DNA of 64,000 nt from Solanum dulcamara (Eukaryota > Streptophyta > Magnoliopsida > Solanales > Solanaceae): the NCBI RefSeq assembly GCF_947179165.1, contig NC_077243.1, positions 48,128,501-48,192,500 of the forward strand. The letters run 5' to 3'. Every line of letters begins with the position of its first letter. The stretch's first letter is position 1. The notes beneath the pieces were generated by a model, which had not been told where the DNA came from, searched no databases, and saw only the letters and a program-made list of their open reading frames with translations. Below are positions 9,031 to 19,311 of this stretch, in pieces. The translations under genes were made by a program, and so were the position numbers.

Positions 9031-10190
9031 TGTTGTGTCCAAATGCACATGCAAGTGTACGCGGTCTCACAAGTAATATCGTGGATCCTCTTAGGAACTG
9101 GATGTTGAACCCACAGTGACTTTTCAATTAACTAGTTTGCTAAATTATATTAAATCTAATTAATTATTTCATCAAAATAAAAATATTACTATTAATATTT
9201 TTATACTATAAATTATAAGAATTAAATAATAAAGTAGACTTACAATATTATTGGGACAATTCCAGGCTAAAGCAATCTAAAAATTCATGTTTTGCATCTC
9301 TTTCATTGATTTCAGAAGATTAAAAAATTACTGATTTATAGGGTTGATTTTATAATCATGGTCTCTCGACATCTAATTGCATACCTTTATTGACAACCCA
9401 ATTACATCGTTGAGCGGGGATAATCATGAACCAACAAAGATGTATTAATTTTATCATCATGTCTAGTAACCAAGCATGATGTATAGGTATGTGACACAAA
9501 CATCCTGTACACGAATTATCTTAGGCAATTCTAGAACGAACATGTTCCTTATATGCTAATATTTTATCCCCTTTGTTTTAATGGTGATCCAGCATTAAAA
9601 TAGTAGAAAAAAGAATATAGGAGTAATAAAATTGATAACCAACTTCATTTATAAAATTAATGTTCAACAATCATTCATAGCTGCAGCCTTAAAACAACGG
9701 TCGTTAGCTACTAATGTCTTAAGAAAAGAAGAAGAAGAAAAGAACCCTAGGTCAAAAGTGATAAGTTTATTCTCCTCTAAAAACTAATTTTATGGAATAT
9801 TTATAGGTGTACAAAAAAATCTCAAATAAAATAACTGAGTCCAAAACTAATTGGGAAACTCAAAACCCAAAAGAATTGGGTCTTGCACGAGTGAACTGGG
9901 CGTCTCTTCAAATTTGACACGTGGCAGGCTTTTGCAATTTGAAATCATATATATAAATATTAACATAATATTAAATTTAATCCATTAAGTTGTCTGCTTG
10001 ATAGTCTTGTTTGATCTTGAATCTTTAATTCGTTTTGGCTCCAAAATTTCTTCATTTTCATGCCAAATTAATCCTGCAATTAAAATATATAATTTAGCAC
10101 AATCCATAAAATTTATTCTAAAAAAACAAATAAATGTACTAAATATGAGTCAAATAATGACGAAAAATATGTATTTTGGGCCTCACATCA
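9031..10190 (-). mobile_element. E-family LTR (1160 bp)
   Basis: Bounded by TGTTGTGTCC at 9031 and GGCCTCACATCA at 10190, so it has TG...CA ends. Near-identical to 38751-39910, which is also 1160 bp, and similar to 53737-54930. The polypurine side is to the right, so the element reads on the minus strand and this is its 3' LTR. It interrupts B' integrase within the TDGQ-KR codons. Confidence 0.9.
9797..9812 (-). promoter_or_regulatory. Probable TATA box of the E LTR
   Basis: The minus strand reads GTACACCTATAAATAT, about 385 bases into the LTR. The TATAAATA core also occurs in the other two E LTRs (near 39520 and 54540). Confidence 0.5.
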
Positions 10191-10228
10191 CCACCCTACA
10201 CTTAAACCTTTGCTCGTCCTCGAGCAAA
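10191..10228 (-). other. E polypurine tract with adjoining hairpin
   Basis: On the minus strand AAGTGTAGGGTGG abuts the LTR start (TGATGTGAGG). Just upstream, at 10209-10228, two perfect 8-base arms (TTTGCTCG and CGAGCAAA) flank a 4-base loop. The same hairpin is present at 39929-39948. Hairpins of this kind beside the polypurine tract are familiar from Tat/Athila-type Ty3 elements. Confidence 0.75.
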
Positions 10229-11420
10229 CATTAAAGCTCATCAAAAAATTATACTAGGAATGCCACCACTTTTGTTGATACAAACAATTAGGCTATAAAA
10301 ATTTCAAAACATCAAATCCATATCCCGAATATTATGAAAGATATACAATAAAACAACAAACTCCTAACCAACTAACCTCAAGAAAGGACTCTAACTCATC
10401 AAATTTAAGTTTGATCACCTACTTTATCAAATAAAGCTAATAAAATCTCCTATCGATCATGAAACAAGTGTCCTCATAAGAATAAATAGTCCACATACTC
10501 AATTTAAGAATTGAATTTAAATTAAGAACTTAGCATCAAAGAACAACTCTCACACTCACAAAAAAATTCACATGTATGCCCAAAGAACCATACGCTTTCC
10601 CATTATGTACATCTCCACTAATGGGTTATAATGTAGGCTAGGGGACGGGTAGGAAAACTATATAATAGTGACTTACACTTCTCTAAGAATTTGCACTTAA
10701 GACTTTATCACCCATTATTTTCTTCTCTTTATTTTCAGATCTCTCTTCAACAAATATCTCACTAGTAATTTTATCTCATCAAGAACAATTTAATCATATA
10801 TTTTTTTCAAGCAGTCACATATATATTTTTTTCTCTTTTTTTCATGTCATTTTATTTCAAAGAGGGCTTTTTCATCACTTTGTAGCTATAATTGATAACT
10901 TTTTTAACTCAACCATCCCTTTTCTTGATATTTAAAAATTATAATAAGTCTATGCTTTGGTGCTCAAGCAAGAAAGATTCAAAAACTAGGAACTAAATAA
11001 AATAGTGAAGGAAAAAATATGACTACCAACAAATTGTGATAGGCTCAAAAGGGCTGACTAGTGATATAATCGCTGAAAAGGCTAAAATTTACAAGACAAA
11101 GCAAAGAAAGCGTATTCTTATCATCTAAACAGACAAATACTTTTTATTTCACTTCAATAACATGCAGGGTAACTTCTAGAGTAGGATGCAAAACATGGAA
11201 TAAATAAATTCTCACAACACATGGCACAAGTGTCAATCAAGATGGATCAATTCTGCTTCAAACATAAATAGGGTCATAACAAGCTATAAAATAAAATAAG
11301 CTATAAATAGACTCACAACAATGAGACTAGATTTCAAAAAGGCTATTATTTAATGAGCAATCAAACATTCACAGAAAAATATCACTCAAGATTAGGCCTA
11401 AATAGCAAGTACTAAGAAGA
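10229..11420 (-). mobile_element. E-element 3' noncoding region
   Basis: About 1.2 kb shared with 39949-41125 and, in part, with 50985-52010. No ORF is conserved across copies. It stops abruptly at 11420, where a D gag fragment starts; the copy at 41 kb continues past this point. Confidence 0.8.
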
Positions 11421-11541
11421 CCCTTGGTGGGAGTACTTTTGGCGAAAATGAGGACGTCCACCACCTCCGTACTTACCATAAGTGAAATCACCACCATCAA
11501 TCTTTGGCCTCTTGGATTTCCTATTCTTCTCATTTAGCTTC
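11421..11541 (-). pseudogene. gag fragment of element D (3' side of the C insertion)
   Basis: The minus strand reads KLNEKNRKSKRPK, then GGGGRPHFRQKYS and HQGSS, the basic Gly-rich tail of chromovirus gag before the zinc knuckle. The same segment in element B is at about 35690-35830. It continues the frame of D gag at 21387-22300 once the C insertion is ignored. A stop follows GSS where E sequence begins. Confidence 0.8.
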
Positions 11542-13608
11542 TATCACGACCCAATCCTAGTTCCTAGATGCGACTCGGCGAATGAAGTAACTGGATGTAC
11601 CTCACATAAGCCTCTTAGCATTCATTGAGCATTTCATCATTATGATAACCAAAACCAAGAGAAAACAAAAGGGTTAATTTGTACTAAGGGGTTTTGCATT
11701 CAATAAGAAAAAAAATCGACATATCATCCTATTCTATGTCAAAAAATACCTTCTACACTAAGAATTGGCGGGGGCTAAGACATATCCCTAACTTACCCTC
11801 AAGATTAGGTCAAATACCAAAATGTAACTCAAATTTCTAAGCTAGATAGGTTAGAAGTATTGTTCCTGCAACATGGATCTCACCAAAAGTGGTAGCCTTC
11901 AACGATCAACTTAGCTATGAGGTGGAGAGTATAGAGCAACGCCGATCCCTATATGGTTATATCATGTATGCAAAAATATGTGTTAGTACTTTGAATGTAC
12001 TAAGTATGAGAGCATTCTATAATGAAGAACATCAAGTCATATATATAGGGAATATGTAGTAATGAATTCATGCATTAGAAACATCATATAGAACCTTAAA
12101 AACATTCATTTTATGGGATAGTGATTGTAACCGACATTTAAGATCATGCGAGCTATTACATGAAATCCAATATAAACCCTTACGTTGGCACGGGGAGACT
12201 ACTTGCCGGGTAGAACTCCGTCAACTTTAACATTTCTTCAACTTTAACTTTAATGGCTAATTGTAGATCCACTAGCCTATAATAACGAACAAAGGGCCAC
12301 TATATTGGCGCATAGTTAATACAACATAATATTTTACTTAAGAATCCCTTAGGTCGAGTCCCCATCTATATGACACATTTGGTACTCCCACGGAATAACA
12401 TTTAAACATCATAATAGCATAAGAAATGATATATTACTTTAACATAAATTATCATTCAGTTGAATAGCTCATTAAAACCTTTTATTTGATTCAATGTGAC
12501 AATTGTCCTTTCACATTGAAACCTTACTTCGGCTAAGAATCCCTTTCATTAATCAATCATTTCATAAGACCCCTTTACGTAAGAACTCATATCATTTATT
12601 TGTAGTCTAAAAACTTCATTTCAACTTTACTTATATCATGAGGAAAACTAGGTGGGTTCTTTTCATAAAACCTTCAAATGTATTTTTAAGAGTTCTTGCA
12701 TGTATGGAAGTAATAAAATACGTCAATTTAGAACATCTCAAAACACCCAGTATTTATACTTAAAACCTCTTTCAAGCCTTCATATAGGTACTTTAGCAAA
12801 TCATTCTATTCATGCAATTGAGAGTCAAAACACATCAACATCGGTAAATAAACTTAAAATACATCATAATTTATGCATTTAGAATCATTACATAAAATCC
12901 TATGAGGATTCATCAGTTAAATTTAAATATCAAGTTGAGAAGAACTTTTGGGCTCCATGGGTGGAAGGACCCATGGATGGAAACTCACATACCTTGGGGA
13001 CACAAAATCCCTATGGACTTAAAGAATAAAGGAGACTTGAATTCCTTGTAATGAAACCCTAGCCTTGCCTTGAAGTTCTTGGGAGAGTTTGAGAGGAGGG
13101 GAATTTAGTGTATTGAGTCTAAGTATGGGAAATGAGGATTTTAGGAGTTTTAGGGTCTTTAGATAGAAGGATTAAGCCTCCAAACTGACATTATTTTAAA
13201 ATTAAAATGCATGAAAAGACTAGAATGCCCTTTTTAAAACCTAGCTAGAAAGGACTTCATGGGGATCGTTCATGTTCTATGGTGCTCACCACGGTATGTG
13301 GTGGGGTCCCGTGGTAAGGGACTTAGAAATATTTTGAAAAGGGCCTACAGGAGTAGTCTCTAAAGTTTCACCATGGAGGGCTACATGGACCGTGGTGCTC
13401 ACAACGGTTCGTGGTCCTTTTTCAAGGTCCCTTCCCTATAAGTGAGAGTCTCTGATTCTCTACCACTGTTTCTCACCACGGTCCGTGATTCTTACCACGG
13501 ACTGTGATGCCTTCCGTGGTTAACTCCTGGTGCTTGTTTTTTGCATTTTTCTAAAATATCATCCTTTGTTCCTTGGTTTTATACCTTTTTCATTTCTGAG
13601 GTCTTATA
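11542..13608 (-). mobile_element. 3' LTR of element C (about 2.07 kb)
   Basis: It runs from TATCACGACCC (decayed TGTCATGACCC end) to the minus-strand start at 13608. It matches 19312-21386 throughout. By eye the two LTRs differ at roughly 10-20 percent of positions, so the insertion is old. It contains the CACCACGG/CCGTGGTG motif cluster at about 13260-13520. Two further copies of its first ~430 bases follow at 13886-14315 and 14591-15020. Confidence 0.85.
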
Positions 13609-15290
13609 ATATGTCCCCCTTGGGAACATTCGTCCTCGAATGAGAATCATTAGTATAGATGGGAACATGGCATGATGATTAGAAACCCAATATATATAAA
13701 ATGACACTTGAAATGCATCAAACATGAAATCTTTAAACCTTATGATAGATCATAGCTTTAAAAATTTAACTTCATGAATATGCATGCATATGAAGACTTG
13801 GGAAAAACAAAACATAATATCATTAAATACTAGAGAATGAATGACTTAGTACCTTTGGCTTGAGTAGAATGAAAGAGTTGTGGCCTCAAAAATGACAGCA
13901 TTTTAGAATTAAAATAAAGGAAAAGACAAGAATACCCTTCTTAAAATAATGCTGGAAAGGACTTCATGAGGACCGTTCACGTTCCATAGTTCTCACCAAG
14001 GTACGTGGTGGGGTCCTATGGTAAGGGACATAGAAATATTTGGAAAAGGGCTTGCAGGAGTAGTCTCTGAAGTTTCACCACAGAGGGCTTCACAACCCGT
14101 GGTGCTCACACCAGTCTGTGGTCCTCCTTCGTGGTCCCTTCCCTACAAGTGAGTGTCTCTGATTCTCTACCACATTTTCTCACCACGATCTATGATGCTT
14201 ACCATAGCCTGTGCTAGCCTCTGTGGTAAACTCCTAGTGCCAGTTTTTTGCATTTTTCTAGAATTTCATCATTTGTTCCTTGGTCTTAGACATTTCATAA
14301 TTTCGAGGTCTTACAATATCTCCCCCTTGGGAACATCCATCCTCGAATGAGAATTATTACTATATATGGGAACATGGCATGATGATTAGAAACCCAATAT
14401 ATATAAAATGACACTTGAAATGCATCAAACATGAAATCTTTAAACCTTATGATAGATCATAGCTTTAAAAATTTAACTTCATGAATATGCATACATATGA
14501 AGACTTGAGAAAATCGAAACATAAGATCATTAAATACTTGAGAATGATTGACTTATTACCTTAGGCTTGAGTAGAATGAAAGAGATGTGGCCTCAAAAAC
14601 GACATTATTTTAGAATTAAAATGTAGGGAAAGAGTAGAATGCCCTTCTTAAAATCTGGCTGGAAAGGACTTCACGAGGACCGTTCATATTCCGTAGTGCT
14701 CACCACGGTAGGTGGTGGGGTCCCATTGAAAGAGACTTAGAAATATTGGAAAAGGGCCTCCAGAAGTACTTTTTGAAGTTTCACCACGGAGGGCTTCCAG
14801 CCCATGGTGCTAACAACAGTCTGTGGTCCTCTTTCGTGGCCCATTCACTATAAGTTAGAGTCTCTGATTCTTTATCACAGTTACTCACCACATTTTGTGA
14901 TGCTTACCATGGCCTGTGATGGCTTCCATGGTCAAATCCTGGTGCCATTTTTTTGCATTTTTCTGAAATTTCATCCTTTGTTCCTTGGTTTTAGACCTTT
15001 CATATTTCCAGGGTCTTACAATATCTTCCCTTTAGGAACATTCGTCCTTGAATGAGAATCATTAGTATAGATGGGATCATAGTATGAGGACTAACAATCC
15101 AAAATATATACGATGACACTTGAAATGCATCAAACATGAAATCTTTAAAACTTTTCATAGATCAAAACTTTAAAATTCAAATTCATGAATATGCATACAT
15201 ATGAAGACTTGGGAAAATCGAAACATAAGAGACTTAAATACTTGAGCATGAATAAGTTAGTACCTTAGGCTTGAGTATAATGAAAGTGAT
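13178..15290 (-). repeat. 706-bp unit in three tandem copies across the C 3' LTR boundary
   Basis: Each unit joins about 430 bases of LTR start to about 270 bases of 3' untranslated region with its polypurine tract. The LTR start points are 13608, 14315 and 15020, spaced 707 and 705. Units run about 13178-13885, 13886-14590 and 14591-15290. The polypurine run (CCCAAGGGGGA on the minus strand) is kept in two copies and altered in the third (15021 onward). Confidence 0.9.
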
Positions 15291-15447
15291 GAGGGTAACG
15301 TTTCATCATAGCCACTTCTTCTTCCCATGTAGCACTTTCAACTTGTTGATTTCTCCAATGGAATTTAACAGATGCAACTTTCTTGTTCCTCAATCTCTTG
15401 ACTTGCCGACCTAAAATTTCAATCGGAACCTCTTTGTAGGACTTGTC
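15287..15447 (-). pseudogene. Chromodomain end of element C pol
   Basis: The minus-strand frame reads SYKEVPIEIL, VKRLRNKKVASVKFHWRN, QQVESATWEEE and KRYPHHF, ending in a stop near 15287. This is the chromodomain that recognises modified histone H3 in chromoviruses. The aromatic/Trp positions (HWRN, ATWEEE) are kept. One stop (TAG, about 15446) separates it from the integrase C terminus at 15448-15660; otherwise the segment is open. The 3' untranslated region follows. Confidence 0.85.
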
Positions 15448-15660
15448 CTAAATGTTTACTATCTCCAAGGGCATTATGGAACTTAGATCTCCCACATATC
15501 TCCTCAAAATAGACAGATGGAACACCGGATGAACCAAGGCAATTTTCGAAGGGAATTCCAACTCATAGGCAACTTTGCCAACCCGCCTTATGATTGTATA
15601 AGGCCCTACATACCTAGGGCTCAATTTCCCTTTCTTAACAATCCAAACTACACCCTTCAT
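15448..15660 (-). pseudogene. Integrase C-terminal domain of element C
   Basis: A 70-codon open frame: MKGVVWIVKKGKLSPRYVGP, then YTIIRRVGKVAYELEFP and LVHPVFHLSILRRYVGD. This is the GPY/F-like module near the end of chromovirus integrase, which helps bind DNA. The Met is internal to the polyprotein. Its upstream part lies inside a 243-bp duplication. Compared with a normal integrase C terminus the module itself is complete. Confidence 0.9.
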
Positions 15661-16106
15661 GCGTGAAACCTTCTAATACACCTAATAATCCACATTGAAC
15701 TCAAGATCCCATCTCCTAGTATCGAAATAGAACTTTTGACGACTTTGAGCCATCTTCAACTTTTATATAATGACCTTCACCTTATCTAAAGCATCAAGTA
15801 CCAAATCGAGGCCTAACAACGCCATCTCACGTACTTCGAACCAACCAACTGGAGAACTTGCACTCAATTTCCCTTTCTTACCAATCCAAACTACACTCTC
15901 TATGGGTGAAACCTTCTAATGCACCCAATCATCCATATTGAACTCAAGATCCCTTCTCCTAGTATCAGAATAGAACTTTCGACGACTTTGAGCCGTCTTT
16001 AGCCTTTTTCTAATGACCTTCACCTTATCTAAAACATCAAGTATTAAATCAAGGGCTAACAAGGATACCTCACCTACTTCAAACCAACCAATCGGTGAAC
16101 TATATC
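15621..16106 (-). repeat. 243-bp tandem duplication within element C integrase
   Basis: The run CTCAATTTCCCTTTCTTA starts at 15620 and again at 15863, and similarity continues for 243 bases (15621-15863 and 15864-16106). The period is exactly 81 codons. Both copies encode the segment from FEVREM/ALL-like residues to the KKGKLS motif. The copies differ at many positions, so the duplication is not recent. Confidence 0.85.
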
Positions 16107-16980
16107 ATTTTCCATACAAAGTCTCCAACAACCCCATCTTGATACTTTAGTGGTAGCTATTATTATAGGAAAATTCAATAAGCGGTAGATGATCAATGCA
16201 ACTCTCTTTAAACTCCAACACATAAGCCCTTCATATATCATTTAGTGTTTGAATTGTCCTTTTAGCTTTCCCATCAATCTGAGGATGGAATGCGACGCTT
16301 AACTTTACCTTAGTTTTGAGGCTCCTTTGCAATGAACTCCAAAATTGAGAAGTGAATTAGGTACCACGATCTGAAATGACTGATAACGGCATACTATGCA
16401 ACCTCACTAACTCCCTAATATATAACTTTACGTAACCTTTGGCACTATTGGATGTCTTGAACAGTAAAAAGTGAGACGACTTAGTCATTCTATCAACAAT
16501 TATCCAAATCAAATTATGATGCTTTCGGGTGTAGGACAAACCAACTACAAAATCCATATTCACATATTCCCTCTTCTAAGTAGCGATTTTAATTCTTAGA
16601 CTAGGCCACCCAGCCTTTGATGTTCAGCCTTCACTTGTGGAAATTCAAATATTCAGACAAAAACCTTGCTGTGTCTATTTTTATACCACCCCACCAATAG
16701 AACTCTTTTAGGTATCGGTACATTTTTGTTGAACCAGAGTGAATAGATTATGAAGAATTATGAGCCTTTATAAAAATCAAATACCTCAATCCATCCACAT
16801 TCGGAAAACACAACCGACCTTGGTAATTTAGCACCCCATCTCCCCCTTGTGAAAAGAACTCTACCTTTTTTCCCTCACTAATATCTTTAACTCAACAAGT
16901 GTCGGATCAAGGACTTGTTTTGACATGACATCCTTCACCAAAGAGGATTCAGACCCATTTTGAAGAACTATTTTGAGCAA
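16107..16980 (-). pseudogene. Integrase zinc-binding region and catalytic core of element C
   Basis: From 16980 downward the minus strand gives DPTLVELK, FFSQGGDGVLNYQGRLC and FPNVDGL; then YLKEFYWWGG; then a clear 68-codon core at 16357-16563 with NMDFVVGLS, IIVDRMTKSSHF (first catalytic Asp) and LSVISDRGT (second catalytic Asp). Below it AFHPQIDGKAKRTIQTL and LPLIEFSYNNSYH follow, with stops at RAY and near YGK. The third catalytic acidic residue falls in the decayed part. The CPxC half of the zinc finger is not visible. Confidence 0.85.
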
Positions 16981-17013
16981 CCATACAACCATCATTGGTA
17001 CCACACAACTTGT

Positions 17014-17325
17014 CTAGAAGGCCATTTTGGGAATGTCACACTCCCTCACCCTTAATTGGTGATAGACGGTCCGAAGGTCGATCTTAGAGAAGTGACTTGT
17101 CCCTTGTAATTGATCAGATAAGTCATCTATTCTAGTTATTGGGTACTTGTTTTTAATAGTCACCTTATTCAACTGTCGGTAGTCAATTCTCATTCGAAGC
17201 GATCCGTCTTTCTTTCTTACAAATAGCACGAGAGCAACCCATGATGAAATACTTGGCCTTATGACCACCTTTTCTAACAAATCCTTTAATTGTTCCATAA
17301 ATTCTTTCAATTCTACCGGGACCAT
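17014..17325 (-). pseudogene. Reverse transcriptase N-terminal half of element C (C-terminal half deleted)
   Basis: A 103-codon frame reads [55 protein letters not shown] and [15 protein letters not shown]. It covers the fingers and first palm motif, including the first catalytic Asp (KIDL). It stops after CDIPKMAF. By comparison with element B, about 0.9 kb is missing between here and the integrase linker at 16965, so the FIDD catalytic motif and all of RNase H are gone. The element cannot move on its own. Confidence 0.9.
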
Positions 17326-17710
17326 CCGCTAAGGAGGAATAGAGATAGATTGGATATTGAGGAGAAAATCAATACCATAATCAACTTGCCTTTTAGGAGG
17401 GACATCGAGAAGGTAAATAAGAAAGACATCGGAAACTAATTAACTACGAGGATCAACTCAAGAAAAGGACCTGTGGAGTCAACATCCCTAACCATCACAA
17501 TTTGGTAAATACAACCCTTAGCAATCAATTTTTGGGCTTTAAGACAAGAAATGAACTTACCCTTCAACACCAAATCACGACCCTCCTATTCAAGAATGAA
17601 CTCTTTTGGAAATTGAAACTTAAATCGACGAGTATTACAATCTATGGAACCATAAGATGCATATAACCAATCCATCCCAAGTACAACATCTAAATCCACC
17701 ATGTTAAGCT
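17326..17710 (-). pseudogene. Protease-RT linker of element C (decayed)
   Basis: Fragments such as VDLDVVLGMDWL-like residues (near 17640-17700), FPKEFILE, and KFISCLKAQKLI appear in scattered frames, matching the normal linker between protease and RT. No continuous frame. Confidence 0.6.
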
Positions 17711-18130
17711 CTATGAGATCAAAAGGGACAACTTTATGCAAAATGGACATGAGCAACCCTTATAGACTTTCCTAGCCACAATCGAATCACCCACAGGGGT
17801 AGACACCAAATAAGGCTCCATTAACATTTTGGGCAATATATCAAACCTATTAGCTAAGAATGGAGTAACAAAGGATAAGTTTGCATCCAGATCCAATAAT
17901 GCAAAGACATCAAAAGTAAAGATCTTTAACGTACCGATAACCATATTTGGTTCTTCCTCAAACTCTTGCCTCCCATGCAATGCATAGAAGCAGTTGGTGC
18001 ATTGACCAACTCCTTGAGATTGTTGACCATGAGAAACTTGTTTTTGAGGCCTACCACTACCACCACCCCTACAATCCTGACTATGATGACCCAGTTTGCT
18101 GCATTTGAAGCACACTTTTGAGCCCGCCAA
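17711..18130 (-). pseudogene. Gag zinc knuckle and protease of element C
   Basis: A 139-codon open frame. Residues 7-20 are CFKCSKLGHHSQDC, a complete CX2CX4HX4C knuckle (18071-18112) that would bind the genomic RNA. After a Gly/Gln-rich linker, residues 72-95 read TFDVFALLDLDANLSFVTP. This is the aspartic-protease flap region, but the expected Asp-Ser/Thr/Pro-Gly is DLD, so the catalytic Gly is lost. VSTPVGDSIVARKVYKGC follows. A shadow ORF in another frame covers 17926-18360. Confidence 0.85.
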
Positions 18131-19096
18131 AACTCCCCTTTATGGGTCCTACCACACTTCTTACATGGGGGAAAGGCTTGGGCACCAACATTATCTCTTG
18201 CGACCATTGGATTAGGACCCTTATCCTTGTTAAATTTTGGAGAAGGAGTATTAGGGGAACCTTGTGCCATATACCATTGCCCACATTGGCCTGTGCGATT
18301 GCTACCATAACCGGACCATTGAAAGTTGAACCCTCCACCCTCCACTTGAGATTTCTTCAATGCTCTAGACCTCTCCCTCTACTTCTCTTCTTCGATTTGC
18401 TCAGCATAAGTAATTACTTAGATATTTCCATCTCCTTGACTAACATGGTCATTTTGCACTCCTTGGACACCAAGCTTGAGACACCAGAAATGAACTTGTT
18501 CATCCTTGCCCAGGGGTAGAGACCATAAAGGGAGCATACTTTGACAACTTAGTGAATTTGAGGGAATACTCCCTCACACTCATACTCCTTTGACGAAGGT
18601 TGATAAACTCTTGGATTGTTTCCTCCCTTAGCTCCAATTGAAAGAAGCGGTCTAGGAATACACCTTTAAACCCTTTCCATCCTATTGGCCCCATTTCCTC
18701 ATCCCTATTAATAACCTATTATTCATACCATACTCGAGCCATACCTTAGAGTTGATAAGATACTAGATTGGCCTACTAATTTGGTGGCACATTCATGTTA
18801 GCCACAATTTGGTACACCTCATTGATGGACTTTATAGGATCCTCATCTATTTTAGAACCATTGAACTCGGGTAAATTTATCCTTTGGAAATCCTAAATCC
18901 TAGAGGATGGATTTTTCACTTTAGGAGGAGGTTCACCTCGATGCCCTTGGTTGGCTACGCCTTGGGAAAAAAATGTAATAACATTGCAAAACTTGACATG
19001 GGTTACTCGTTCCTCATGATGTGAGACATTGAGAATCGGAGGAGGTTGGTCCTTATTGTTAACCCTTGCTCTTGGAGGTTCTCTTCCACTAGGCAT
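18131..19096 (-). pseudogene. gag of element C
   Basis: It starts at 19096 with MPSGREPPRARVNNKDQPPP. Decay follows (18700-18890), then an open core at 18500-18694 with WKGFKGVFLDRFFQLELREE and MSVREYSLKFTKLSKYAP. This is the capsid-like core that assembles the particle. The basic tail and GYGSNRTGQ-type stretch lies in the frame of 17926-18360. Several frameshifts separate these parts. The start codon is about 200 bases after the primer site, as is usual. Confidence 0.85.
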
Positions 19097-19295
19097 GATC
19101 TAAAGTAAACAAAATAGGTTGTTAGTTAGAGGAAGGCTTAGGACACTCTAAGGAACAACATGAATTTGAAAGAAGTGAAAACTTTCCTAAATGTCACATA
19201 GTCTCTTATTCATAGTTGTGGTGCTCTTCACAACCATTAACAAGACCCTATATGCCATAGTATGTTGGACTTTGAGGACCATTTCAAAACCTTGA

Positions 19296-19307
19296 GCTCT
19301 AATACTA
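19296..19307 (-). other. Primer binding site of element C
   Basis: The minus strand reads TAGTATTAGAGC four bases inside the LTR end (19312). It matches TGGTATCAGAGC, the complement of the initiator tRNA-Met 3' end, at 10 of 12 positions. Confidence 0.8.
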
Positions 19308-19311
19308 AGTT

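Noticed and set aside
18118..18519. 133-codon plus-strand ORF
   Set aside because: Antisense to C gag and zinc knuckle; no features of its own.
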